From a bacterium (GTDB taxonomy: Bacteria; Myxococcota_A; UBA9160; UBA4427), in the NCBI GenBank assembly GCA_024742285.1, contig JANSYR010000027.1, positions 1-44,534 on the forward strand: 44,534 nucleotides of DNA. The letters run 5' to 3'. Position numbers and translations under genes: made by a program. Positions 17,221-24,625 of the stretch are shown here, one piece after another (the stretch's first letter is position 1; each line of letters starts with the position of its first letter). The notes below the pieces were generated by a model that was not told the origin of the DNA, searched no databases, and saw only the letters and a list, made by a program, of their open reading frames with translations.

Positions 17221-17344
17221 TGGGCAGACGCGACCAGGCCGGTCGAAAGAGCCCGACCCCGTCCACCGTCTCGAGCGTCACGTCGCGCTGGGAGAACTGC
17301 GCCGCGCCGATCAGGACGGGCGTGCGCGCCGGGTCCCGACTCAT
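17219..17344 (-). pseudogene. Truncated 5' end of a thiolase-like gene
   Basis: On the minus strand an ATG at 17344 overlaps the regA stop (ATGA), as for the next gene of the operon. The first ~40 codons read MSRDPARTPVLIGAAQFSQR and then DVTLETVDGVGLF. This matches the N-terminus of acetyl-CoA acetyltransferase/thiolase-like proteins (RTPV-[IL]-G-x-x-Q) and has normal GC-rich third positions. After about position 17219 the frame runs into the antisense of the metalloprotease gene, and no thiolase features follow. This looks like a remnant left when the metalloprotease segment was inserted or when the thiolase gene was deleted. Assignment rests on a short stretch. Confidence 0.45.
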
Positions 17345-17898
17345 TGCGGTGTGTATTTGCGGAGCTTGCGCTGCAGGCTCTGGCGGTGGAGGCCGAGCCG
17401 CCGCGCGGCCTGCGAGATGTTGCCCTCGCATTCGGCGAGCACGAACTCGATGTACTCGCGCTCGTGGCGGTAGAGGCTCTGGAACTCGTCGGGGATCGGG
17501 AGCTCGCTGTCTTCGTCGTCCTCTTCGTTGAGGGCGCGCTCGACCTGGTCGACGTCGGTCGGCTTCATCAGGTAGCCGACCGCCCCGAGCTTCGTCGCCT
17601 TGACCGCCGTCGCGATCGAGCCGTAGCCGGTCAGGACGACGATCCGCGCGTCGGGACAGCGCGCGAGGATCTTCTGGATCGCGTCGAGCCCCGAGTCCGC
17701 ACCGAGCCGGAGATCGACGACCGCGTACTGGACGTCGAGGTTCGGGATCGCGTCGACGGCGGCGAGGTCAGCGGCGCGGTGGACCTCGTAGCCGCGGTCG
17801 CGGAGCTCGGAGCCGAGGGTCTCGGCGAAGCGGTCGTTGTCTTCGACGAGCAGGATCGATCGATCTTCCGAGGTCGGGATCGCAGCAGGATCAGCCAT
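17341..17898 (-). CDS. regA: RegA/PrrA/ActR-type response regulator
   Basis: A 185-residue regulator. The receiver domain has SILLVEDNDRF, phospho-acceptor D62 in VVDLRLG, T/S switch VVLTGYGS and conserved K near 111 (GYLMKPTD). A linker and a short Fis-type helix-turn-helix follow (GNISQAARRLGLHRQSLQRKL), exactly the layout and length of RegA/PrrA/ActR. These regulators control respiration, carbon and nitrogen fixation genes in response to redox state. The start overlaps the 3' end of the sensor kinase gene by 8 bases, so the two are one operon. A thiolase remnant begins at its stop codon. Confidence 0.85.
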   Translation of the reverse strand: MADPAAIPTSEDRSILLVEDNDRFAETLGSELRDRGYEVHRAADLAAVDAIPNLDVQYAVVDLRLGADSGLDAIQKILARCPDARIVVLTGYGSIATAVKATKLGAVGYLMKPTDVDQVERALNEEDDEDSELPIPDEFQSLYRHEREYIEFVLAECEGNISQAARRLGLHRQSLQRKLRKYTPQ

Positions 17899-19255
17899 TC
17901 TGGGGCCTCCAGTCGGGCGCGGGGACGGATACGGGACCGCCGGTGGACACTTCGCTGGCCTCGGCCGGGTCGGTGCTCTGCTTGGTCGGGACGAGCGGGA
18001 GCGAGATCTTCGCGACCGCCCCGCCGAACTCGCGATCGTCCAGGGTCAGCTCGGCGCCGATCGCCTGCGCGAGGGAGTGGACGTAGTAGAGCCCGAGACC
18101 GACGCCTTCCGGCTTGGTGGTGACGAAGGGCTCGCCGAGATGGCGGCGCACGACTTCCGGCCAGCCGGAGCCGCGGTCCTGGACCTTGAGCTCGGTTCGC
18201 GCGCCGTCCTTGCTGAGGACGATCTCGACCTCGCTGTTCGCGCCGCCGGACTCGATCGAGTTGTCGACGAGATTGATGAGGGCCTGCGAGAACGCGATCG
18301 GCGGGAGCAGCACGCGCTTGGGGCCGCGGCCGTCGCCCAGGAACCGGATGGTCGCTTCCTCGTGGACCCGACCGACGCTCTCGACGACCTGGCGCACGAG
18401 GCGATCGAGGTCGACGACCTCGAGGGAGAGGCGGTCGGGCTGGAGCTGGCTGCCGGCCATGTGCCGCAGGATGTCGCCGCAGCGCTCGAGCTCTTCGATC
18501 GCGGTTCGGAGGTCGTCGTCTTCGGCGAGGTCGTGGGTCCGGCCGACCCGGGCGAGGCGGAGCTGCGCCGTGTTGAGCGGCGTGGCGAACTCGTGGGAGA
18601 GGCCCGCGGCGAGGGCGCCGACGGCGCGCAGGCGGTCGATGCGCGTCTTGCGCTCCTGGGCTTCGGCGAACCAGACCTTCAGGTGGTCGAGGGTCGACGA
18701 GAGCCACGCGGTCATGATCCAGAAGACGAGGGCGACGCTGATCTGCGCGGGAAAGAGGATGTTCGCCGGAACGAGCGCGTCCTCGAGGCCGGGCGGGATG
18801 TGGCTGTTCCACTGGATGATCGCGATCGAGACGAGCAGCAGACCGAAGAAGGCGAAGCCGAGGCGCCCCTCGAGCAGGAGCGCACCCAGCACGGAGTGGA
18901 CGAGGAGGATCGGCACCATCGGGTTCCACGCGCCGCCGGTCAGGATCAGCAGCGCCGACAGCCCCAGGATGTCGGCGCCGAGCTGGATCATCAGGTGTCC
19001 GGGGGAGCCCTTGGTCCCGCGACGCAGACCGATCCAGGTCCCGATGTTGAGGACCGAGAGGGTCGCGACGACCGACAGATAGAGCGGGAGCATCGCGGGC
19101 TCGAGCACTTCGAACTCGAGGGCCGGCGCGATCACGATCACCTGGGCGGCGATCGCGACCCAGCGCAGACGGACCACCCAGGCGAGCTTCGCGGTGCTCT
19201 GCTCGGGGTCGGCCGTGATCGGCGGGTCGAAGAAGGAGCGGAAGGTCTCGAGCAT
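17891..19255 (-). CDS. regB: RegB/PrrB-type redox sensor histidine kinase
   Basis: A 454-residue membrane kinase. About six hydrophobic segments occupy residues 25-185. A GGAWNP segment (107-112) corresponds to the GGxxNPF quinone-binding signature of RegB. The H-box is GLSHEFATPLN (phospho-His H221), and a cysteine at 259 (LERCGDILRH) falls where RegB has its redox-active cysteine. N, G1 and G2 boxes (LINLVDNSIESG, VQDRGSGW, GVGLGLYYVH) complete the ATPase. It would sense ubiquinone or oxygen status and phosphorylate the RegA partner encoded immediately downstream. The ATG at 19255 gives the family length. The 19256-19441 gap is shared with the divergent exported-protein gene. Confidence 0.85.
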   Translation of the reverse strand: MLETFRSFFDPPITADPEQSTAKLAWVVRLRWVAIAAQVIVIAPALEFEVLEPAMLPLYLSVVATLSVLNIGTWIGLRRGTKGSPGHLMIQLGADILGLSALLILTGGAWNPMVPILLVHSVLGALLLEGRLGFAFFGLLLVSIAIIQWNSHIPPGLEDALVPANILFPAQISVALVFWIMTAWLSSTLDHLKVWFAEAQERKTRIDRLRAVGALAAGLSHEFATPLNTAQLRLARVGRTHDLAEDDDLRTAIEELERCGDILRHMAGSQLQPDRLSLEVVDLDRLVRQVVESVGRVHEEATIRFLGDGRGPKRVLLPPIAFSQALINLVDNSIESGGANSEVEIVLSKDGARTELKVQDRGSGWPEVVRRHLGEPFVTTKPEGVGLGLYYVHSLAQAIGAELTLDDREFGGAVAKISLPLVPTKQSTDPAEASEVSTGGPVSVPAPDWRPQNG

Positions 19256-19441
19256 GGGGGGTACCGCCGCGGAGGGTAGCAGCCGCCTCGAGGCCAGAAG
19301 CGCGGTGCGGTGCCCCCGATTGCTGCGCCGCGGGTCCATTCTCACATCCGCAGCCGGCGGGCAGCCCTCAAGCAAGTCCGGTTTCGGGCCGAGGAGACGG
19401 AGAGCCCGCGGGAACGTCCCGGGCAGCCGCGAGGGGAAGAG

Positions 19442-20062
19442 ATGGCGCGCTTGCGAATCGGGCTCGGAGTCGCTCTGCTCCTGTGCTCGCTGGCCGGGGC
19501 CGTCGCCGCCGGCGACTACCGAAGCGGCTTCGGCTTCGGGATCACCGTCCCCGACGCCTATCTGGTGCTGACCGCCGAGGAGGTCGCGAGCAGCGCCGAC
19601 GTCTTCCTCGACGAGGAGGCGGACGAGACCTACGGCGGCATCCCGAGCGCGGTCCGTCGCGAGATCTTCCAGCGCGTGCAGTCCGGTGAGATCGAGATCT
19701 TCTATCGGACCGAGGACGTCGACTTCGATTTCGTCGACAACGTGAACGTCATGGTCCAGAACGCCCTGATCCCTTCGAGCGAGTCCCAGCTCGCCGAGGT
19801 CTGTCGCATCCTGCCCGGCGAGTTCTCGCGCATGTTCGGTCGACCGGTCGGCCTCGACGATTGCGAGCTCCGCGCGGTCGCGGGACGCCCTTCGCTCTAT
19901 CTCGCGTTCGACGGCGCGCTCGCCGGAACCAAGACGCTCCAGTACCAGGTCCAGCGGAGCGGCGGTGAGACGCTGATCCTGACCGCCACGGCGAAGACCG
20001 CGAACATGCCGCGCATGCAGAGCGAGTTCGAAGCGATGGTGGCGTCGATCCGATCGAACTGA
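19442..20062 (+). CDS. Exported protein of unknown function
   Basis: A 206-residue protein with a clear signal peptide (MARLRIGLGVALLLCSLAGAVAAG, cleavage around residue 23), so it is periplasmic or secreted. The mature part has YRSGFGFGITVPDAYLVLTAEEV at its start, two cysteines that could form a disulfide (CRILPGEF and DDCELRAV), and a final MPRMQSEFEAMVASI helix. The layout resembles small exported proteins that measure or bind amphipathic ligands, but no named family is recognised. The ATG has GAGGGGAAG upstream. It is divergent from the RegBA operon and convergent with the MATE gene. Confidence 0.6.
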   Translation: MARLRIGLGVALLLCSLAGAVAAGDYRSGFGFGITVPDAYLVLTAEEVASSADVFLDEEADETYGGIPSAVRREIFQRVQSGEIEIFYRTEDVDFDFVDNVNVMVQNALIPSSESQLAEVCRILPGEFSRMFGRPVGLDDCELRAVAGRPSLYLAFDGALAGTKTLQYQVQRSGGETLILTATAKTANMPRMQSEFEAMVASIRSN

Positions 20063-20069
20063 TCGGCGC

Positions 20070-21473
20070 CTATTCCACGCGCACGCGCAGCGCCGCCAGC
20101 GGCTTGCGATTCGTTCGCGCGACCCAGGCGACGAGCATGATCGCGACGCCACCGAGCCCCGCTGCGAGCCCCCACCAGATCCCGACCATGCCGAGCCCCA
20201 TCGGAAACGCCAGGCCGTACGAGAGCGGCAGGCCGACCGCGTAGAACCCGATCAGGTTCACGACGGCACCGGCCTGCGGGCGGCCCATGCCGCGCATGAG
20301 TCCCGCGCCCACGACCTGGACGCCGTCGAAGATCTGGAACGCCCCCGCGATCGGGAGCAGGATCGCCGCCATCGCCACGACCGACGCCTCGCTCGTGTAG
20401 AACGCCGGGAGCGCCTCGCGGAAGACGACGAAGCAGACGGCGGCGATCGCCATCACGCCGCCGCCCATCAGGAAGCCGACGCGACAGGCCACGCGCAGCC
20501 CGTGCGCGTCGGCGGCGCCGATCAGGTTGCCGGCGCGCGCGCTCGCCCCGATCGAGATGCCGAGGGGGACCATGAACGTGAAGCTCGCCAGGTTCATCAC
20601 GATCTGGTGGGCGCCGAGCTCGGTCACGCCCATCCAGCCGACCATCATCATGGCCACGGTGAACGCGTTCGCTTCGAGACCGAGCTGCGCACCGACGGGG
20701 AAGCCGAGGGCGAGATAGCGCTTCAGACCCGCGAACGAGAACGAGCGGGCGTCCCATCGTCGCCAGGCGCCCTCGTGAAGACGGAAGCGTCGGATCCAGA
20801 GGAAGAGCCCGATCGGGAGGATCACGTTCGTGATCCCGGTCGCGAGACCGGCGCCGACGAGTCCGAGGGCGGGCGCGCCGAGGTTGCCGAAGATGAGCAC
20901 CCAGTTGAGGAACACGTTCAGCGCGTTGCAGAGGAACATGACCCACATGGCGGGGCGGGTGAGGGTCCGCCCGGCCAGATACTGCCGGAGCGCCAGGAAC
21001 AGGTTGAAGCCGAGGGTGCTCGGGAGGCGCGCGATCAGGTAGTCCTGCGCGAGTCCGGCCACGACCGGGTCCTGGCCGAAGCGCAGGAAGAGCCACTCGG
21101 TCGAGAGCCAGAGGGCGATCAGCGGAATCGAGACGAGGAACGCGACGACGAGGCCGCGCTGGAGGGCCAGGCCCATCGCGTCGCCGTCCCCTTCGCCGTG
21201 GGCCTGGGAGACCAGGGGGTCCATGCCCTGGACGACCCCCTGGGCGACGGAGCCCGAGGACCAGGCCCAGGTGGACGCGACGGCGACGGCGGCGAGGGAG
21301 TCGAGGCCGACCCGCGCGACCATCATCGTGTCGATCACGCCCATCGTCATCATGCCGAGCTGCGCGGCGGCGACCGGCGCGGACAGCCCGAAGAGCGTCC
21401 TGAACTCGAGGCGTGCGCGTCCAGCGGACCTGGGTGCAGCGCTCTCGGGGGCGGGGTTCTCGCGGGACGACAT
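20070..21473 (-). CDS. MATE-family multidrug efflux transporter (NorM-like)
   Basis: A 467-residue integral membrane protein with 12 predicted helices in two related halves. Family marks are LSAPVAAAQLGMMTMGVIDTMMVARVG near the N-terminus, QGMDPLVSQAHGEGD, and LGFPVGAQLGLEANAF with LGAHQIVMNLASFTFMVPLGIS in the second half. Members exchange Na+ or H+ for cationic drugs across the inner membrane. The ATG at 21473 precedes the first helix by ~30 residues. The last codons lie 7 bases from the convergent exported-protein gene. Substrate cannot be inferred. Confidence 0.9.
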   Translation of the reverse strand: MSSRENPAPESAAPRSAGRARLEFRTLFGLSAPVAAAQLGMMTMGVIDTMMVARVGLDSLAAVAVASTWAWSSGSVAQGVVQGMDPLVSQAHGEGDGDAMGLALQRGLVVAFLVSIPLIALWLSTEWLFLRFGQDPVVAGLAQDYLIARLPSTLGFNLFLALRQYLAGRTLTRPAMWVMFLCNALNVFLNWVLIFGNLGAPALGLVGAGLATGITNVILPIGLFLWIRRFRLHEGAWRRWDARSFSFAGLKRYLALGFPVGAQLGLEANAFTVAMMMVGWMGVTELGAHQIVMNLASFTFMVPLGISIGASARAGNLIGAADAHGLRVACRVGFLMGGGVMAIAAVCFVVFREALPAFYTSEASVVAMAAILLPIAGAFQIFDGVQVVGAGLMRGMGRPQAGAVVNLIGFYAVGLPLSYGLAFPMGLGMVGIWWGLAAGLGGVAIMLVAWVARTNRKPLAALRVRVE

Positions 21474-21573
21474 CGGTTTCGCTCGGGGCAGGCGGGCGCG
21501 CGGACGCGGGAGGCTACCGGGATCGGCCGACGCGTGCGATCGTCCGGTCCCGCGCCGTGAAGGAAGACGAAGA

Positions 21574-21906
21574 ATGATCCGACGAAGCCTGCTCCTGGTC
21601 GCGGTGCTGAGCCTGCTGGCGCTCCCGGCCCAGGCCCACGGCCCGACCATCGAGATCTCGCACAGCGAGATGAAGCCGCCGCTGCTCAACCTCTTCGTGG
21701 GCACGACGGTCCACTTTGCGAACACGGTCGCCATGCCCGGAGGCCACGTCGTCGTCGACGAGGCCGGGACCCTCGAGAGCCCGCCCCTCGAAAAGCCCGG
21801 CGACGGCTGGCACTACACCTTCGAAGAAGCCGGCACCTACGACGTCTTCGTGAAGCAGCACCCCATGGCCAAGGCCAGGATCGTCGTCATCCCCAAAAAG
21901 AAATGA
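21574..21906 (+). CDS. Exported cupredoxin-like protein lacking the copper cysteine
   Basis: A 110-residue protein with a signal peptide (first ~22 residues, ending AQAH). The mature part looks like a single plastocyanin/cupredoxin domain: PPLLNLFVGTTVHFANTVAMPGGHVVVDEAG, then SPPLEKPGDGWHYTFEEAGTYDVFVKQHPMAKARIVVI. The C-terminal ligand loop (normally C-x-x-H-x-x-M) keeps QHPMA but has no cysteine anywhere in the protein, so a type 1 blue-copper site is not possible in the usual form. It may bind copper differently or be a structural relative. ATG preceded by GAAGGAAGACGAAGA. It is followed by two REP-like hairpins. Confidence 0.65.
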   Translation: MIRRSLLLVAVLSLLALPAQAHGPTIEISHSEMKPPLLNLFVGTTVHFANTVAMPGGHVVVDEAGTLESPPLEKPGDGWHYTFEEAGTYDVFVKQHPMAKARIVVIPKKK

Positions 21907-21930
21907 CGCCACGGTCCTGCTTCAAGCGCA

Positions 21931-21981
21931 GAGCCCTCGGCGGTCGATCGCTGCGCGATCGACAGGCGCGTGAGCGCAGCC
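21931..21981 (+). repeat. REP-like double hairpin, copy 2
   Basis: GAGCCCTCGGCG leads into a 9-bp hairpin (arms GTCGATCGC at 21943-21951 and GCGATCGAC at 21955-21963, loop TGC), then a short second hairpin (GCGC, GTGA, GCGC). It shares its flanks with the copies at 2820, 21991 and 26159. Confidence 0.7.
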
Positions 21982-21990
21982 CAGAAAGAG

Positions 21991-22056
21991 GAGCCCTCAG
22001 CGGTCGATCGCTACGCGATCGACAGCGCGCGCGGCGAAGCCGCGAACTGCGCGCGT
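21991..22056 (+). repeat. REP-like double hairpin, copy 3
   Basis: GAGCCCTCAGCG leads into a 9-bp hairpin (arms GTCGATCGC at 22003-22011 and GCGATCGAC at 22015-22023, loop TAC), then AGCGCGC and a second hairpin with arms CGCGGC and GCCGCG around GAA. It is in direct orientation with copy 2, 60 bases away, and located between convergent genes. Confidence 0.7.
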
Positions 22057-22092
22057 CGGTTTTCGGCAGTCAGTCCTGACTGCCGAAAACCG
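22057..22092 (-). terminator. Perfect 17-bp hairpin spanning a stop codon
   Basis: CGGTTTTCGGCAGTCAG (22057-22073) and its exact reverse complement (22076-22092) are separated by two bases. The last codons and the TGA of the small minus-strand gene lie inside the hairpin. There is no T-run on the downstream side of either strand, so classical intrinsic termination is doubtful; mRNA 3'-end protection or bidirectional stop is possible. Confidence 0.45.
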
Positions 22093-22288
22093 CAAAAAAG
22101 TCGCTCACGTCGCCGAAGGCGCGCTCGGGATCGAGCAGCAGGTCGTAGGTGACCGGCGGCGTGACCGGCGCGGCCGGTTGGGTCGGCTGATCGGTGGACT
22201 CTTCACCGAACTGCTCGATGCGCCGGTAGAGGGCGTCCCAGGTTTCCTGGGGATCGTCCATGTCGATCTCGATCGTGAGCTTGGCCAT
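22070..22288 (-). CDS. Small acidic protein, unknown function
   Basis: A 72-residue protein starting with a beta-like MAKLTIEIDMDDPQETWDALYRRI segment, then a proline/threonine-rich linker and a short terminal helix (DVSDFFAVFGSQ). It has a strong Shine-Dalgarno (AAGGAGGT, reverse complement at 22292-22299) close to the ATG at 22288, which fixes the start. The ORF is open further upstream but without family-like sequence. It is divergent from the TetR gene and may be part of its regulated set. No homologous family recognised. Confidence 0.6.
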   Translation of the reverse strand: MAKLTIEIDMDDPQETWDALYRRIEQFGEESTDQPTQPAAPVTPPVTYDLLLDPERAFGDVSDFFAVFGSQD

Positions 22289-22607
22289 CGGACCTCCTTG
22301 GTCGGGGGTCGCGCCAGGAGCCGGGGCTCCTCGGTCTCCGATGGCCTGGTCTTCTCGCCGGGCCGTTTGGAGACGGGGGTCGAGGCAGATTCCATGCGCG
22401 ATACGGGTCGCTCGGGACAAACTACGGGAAAAACGTCGTTCCACAAGCGAGGCCGCATTCGGCCGCGCATTTCCCGCGACCGTGGGCTCTTATACATGAT
22501 CGTCGAATCAATCAAAAAAATACGTGATCTAGTGCACGCTCGTTTCTGACGTCCCCTCAGGAAAATTTCCTGCGAAATGCTGGCGACTTTCCGGTAGGGT
22601 GGCATTC
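22289..22607. promoter_or_regulatory. Divergent promoter region of small gene and tetR-like gene
   Basis: This 319-base gap is the AT-richest stretch outside the integron and contains ATCAATCAAAAAAATACGTG (22508-22527). A near-perfect palindrome CAGGAAA-A-TTTCCTG (22558-22572) lies 36 bases upstream of the TetR ATG and is a candidate operator. No gene or RNA is recognised in the rest. Confidence 0.5.
22558..22572. promoter_or_regulatory. Candidate TetR operator palindrome
   Basis: Inverted repeat CAGGAAA and TTTCCTG with one central base, just upstream of a tetR-like gene. TetR-family regulators usually bind 14-17-bp palindromes in their own promoter region, so autoregulation is plausible; this is positional inference. 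Confidence 0.4.
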
Positions 22608-23429
22608 ATGAACGACGCGCCCCACCCGACCGACGCGGCCCGTGCGGCCACCGAAGAAACCTCCCGGACCCCCGATGCGGTTCGGATCGGAACGGCCGAT
22701 GCTTCCGGCATGCCGACGACCTCAGAGCCGGCGGGAGCCCAACCCGACCCGCCGGATCCCGCAGACGAGGTACTGGTCGACCAGGCCGGGCGCCCCCTCG
22801 GACCGCGCGCGCTCAAGACGCGCCGGAAGATCCTCGAGGCGACGACGGCGCTGCTCGGTGAGAAGCCGATGCGCGAGATGCGCGTGATCGACATCGCGCG
22901 CCGGATCGGTTCTTCCCCCGCCACCTTCTATCAGTACTTCAAGGACGTCGAGGACGTGGTTCTCTACCTGGCGGGTCAGGCCAAGGAGGCCACGCCGATC
23001 CTCGTCGCGATCATCGACGGGGACTGGGAAGGCCCGGCCGGCCTCGAGCGCGGCAAGCAGCTCGCGAACCTGGTGATCGATCACTGGGAGAAGTACGCGC
23101 CGGTCCTTCGCGCCCGCAACAACGCTTCGGACGAAGGTCACCCGGCGCTTCGTGAAGAGCGGATGGCGGCGATGATGCCGTTGGTCGACGCCTTCCAGCG
23201 CGCGATCGAACGCTCCCAGGCGAAGCAGGCCGACTCACAGGAAGGCGCCGATGGCGGGGCCTTCACCGGCGGGCGTGTCGACGCCTTCGCCGGCGCGACC
23301 GCACTCGCGTCCGTGCTCGAACGGACCTCGATGTACCACCAGTTCGTGGAGGAGACGGGCAGCTCGCGCGACTCGCTCGTCGAGACCACCGCCGTGATTC
23401 TGCAGGGGATCCTGACTTCGCGGACGTAG
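22608..23429 (+). CDS. TetR-family transcriptional regulator with long N-terminal extension
   Basis: A 273-residue protein. The first ~60 residues are a disordered Pro/Ala/Glu-rich extension, followed by RKILEATTALLGEKPMREMRVIDIARRIGSSPATFYQYFKDVEDVV, a canonical TetR helix-turn-helix (recognition helix PATFYQYF). The C-terminal ligand-binding half is all helical. Related proteins in actinobacteria and environmental proteobacteria sit near lipid and steroid degradation genes. The ATG at 22608 is taken; a GTG 9 bases upstream is in frame. A palindromic operator candidate lies in front. A strong terminator follows the gene. Confidence 0.8.
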   Translation: MNDAPHPTDAARAATEETSRTPDAVRIGTADASGMPTTSEPAGAQPDPPDPADEVLVDQAGRPLGPRALKTRRKILEATTALLGEKPMREMRVIDIARRIGSSPATFYQYFKDVEDVVLYLAGQAKEATPILVAIIDGDWEGPAGLERGKQLANLVIDHWEKYAPVLRARNNASDEGHPALREERMAAMMPLVDAFQRAIERSQAKQADSQEGADGGAFTGGRVDAFAGATALASVLERTSMYHQFVEETGSSRDSLVETTAVILQGILTSRT

Positions 23430-23502
23430 CCGCATTCCGCGAGGTCGGTGACCGAACGCGCCCGACGAGCGCCGGGACATCGACGAGGGTTCCGGTGCCC
23501 AG

Positions 23503-23534
23503 CGAAAGGCCCGCTCTGGCGGGCCTTTCGTGTG
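23503..23534. terminator. Bidirectional rho-independent terminator
   Basis: A 12-bp perfect stem (CGAAAGGCCCGC at 23503-23514 and GCGGGCCTTTCG at 23519-23530) with a TCTG loop, of the common AAAGGCCCGC...GCGGGCCTTT type. It lies between the convergent TetR and PpiC-like genes and can serve both. Confidence 0.85.
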
Positions 23535-23546
23535 CTCGGAGGCGGC

Positions 23547-24554
23547 TCAGCCGGCGGGTGACGGATCGGCGAAGACCGCCTCGTCGATCAGGATCGGCGT
23601 GCGCGCCTTGAGATCGTCGAGATAGGTGCGCAGCGCTTCGTCGCCTCGTCGTCGCTGGAGATCCTGGAGGACGAGGTCCTCGATCTCGGCGAGGGGCGGC
23701 GCGACCGACGGCTCGCGGTCCACGGCCTTGGCCAGGTGGACGCCGCCACCGGCCTCGATCGGTTCGCTCCAGGCGCCGGTCTCGAGCGCGAGCAACGCTT
23801 CGAGCACGCTCGGCCCCACATAGTCACGGATCTTGCTCGCCGGCAGCAGCGTGTCGGGCACGGGCGAGACCTGGCGGTCGGCGAGGTCGGCCTCGACCTC
23901 GTCCGCGGAGTCGCCGGCGACGAGCCGCGTCCGGGCCGCGGCGGCGCGCTCGAGGGCGGTCCCGCGCGGGTCGTCTTCGCCGCGCCGCGTCGAGAAGTAG
24001 AGGGTCAGGGCGCGGAGCCGTCCCGGGCGCGTGAAGAAGTCGCGGTTCTCTTCGTAGTGGCGTTCGACGTCCCGCGCCGACGGAGTCTCGCCGTCGACCT
24101 CGGCGACGATCGAATCGATCAGCCCGGCGGTCAGCTCACCGCGGACGCGACGGTCGATCACGGCGAGGCCGAGCTCGAGGGCCCGCTGGACGAGGAGTTC
24201 CTCGTCGATCATCCGGTCGAGGACCCGCCGCCGCATCGCCTCGTCGACGGGGCTCCGCAGGTCGCCGGCGACCCCCGCGAGCACGCGCTGATAGTCGACC
24301 CGCCGGATCGTGCGATCGCCCACGACGGCGGCGGCTTCGATCGGTAGCCGCCCCGGATCCGTCCGCTCCTCGAGGAGCCCGAGGCTCGCGAGGGCGAGAC
24401 CCACGGCGGCGCCGGCCAGCAACAGCCAGGGCGTGCGGGCGTTCGGGCCGTCTTTCGGGGAGGCGGGGGTCTCGCTCAAGGCGTCTCCGGCGTTCGGGGG
24501 CGCCGAGCATACCCCGCGCGACTCGTCGTCACCGCTTCGATTCGCACGGGTCAC
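23547..24554 (-). CDS. Membrane-anchored PpiC/SurA-type peptidyl-prolyl isomerase-like protein
   Basis: A 335-residue protein with one N-terminal membrane anchor (TPWLLLAGAAVGLALASLGLL, around residues 42-62). A SurA-like N-terminal region follows (VDEAMRRRVLDRMIDEELLVQRALELGLAVIDRRVRGEL), then a parvulin-type PpiC domain (the VSPVPDTLLPASKIRDYVGPSVLEALLALETGAWSEPI segment). It would assist folding of exported proteins in the periplasm. A GTG start at 24554 gives a ~40-residue cytoplasmic head. A TTG at 24479 with GGAG just upstream is an alternative and perhaps better start. It is divergent from the acyl-CoA ligase gene. Confidence 0.75.
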   Translation of the reverse strand: MTRANRSGDDESRGVCSAPPNAGDALSETPASPKDGPNARTPWLLLAGAAVGLALASLGLLEERTDPGRLPIEAAAVVGDRTIRRVDYQRVLAGVAGDLRSPVDEAMRRRVLDRMIDEELLVQRALELGLAVIDRRVRGELTAGLIDSIVAEVDGETPSARDVERHYEENRDFFTRPGRLRALTLYFSTRRGEDDPRGTALERAAAARTRLVAGDSADEVEADLADRQVSPVPDTLLPASKIRDYVGPSVLEALLALETGAWSEPIEAGGGVHLAKAVDREPSVAPPLAEIEDLVLQDLQRRRGDEALRTYLDDLKARTPILIDEAVFADPSPAG

Positions 24555-24625
24555 CCGCCACGACTAGATTTCGCCCTCACCGTCCACACACGATGCGAAG
24601 CCCTTCGCGCCCGGAGCCTCCCGTC

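Noticed and set aside
20502-21560. 352-codon plus-strand open frame opposite the MATE gene
   Set aside because: Low-complexity product rich in Glu, Gly and Arg; the minus strand encodes a textbook MATE transporter.
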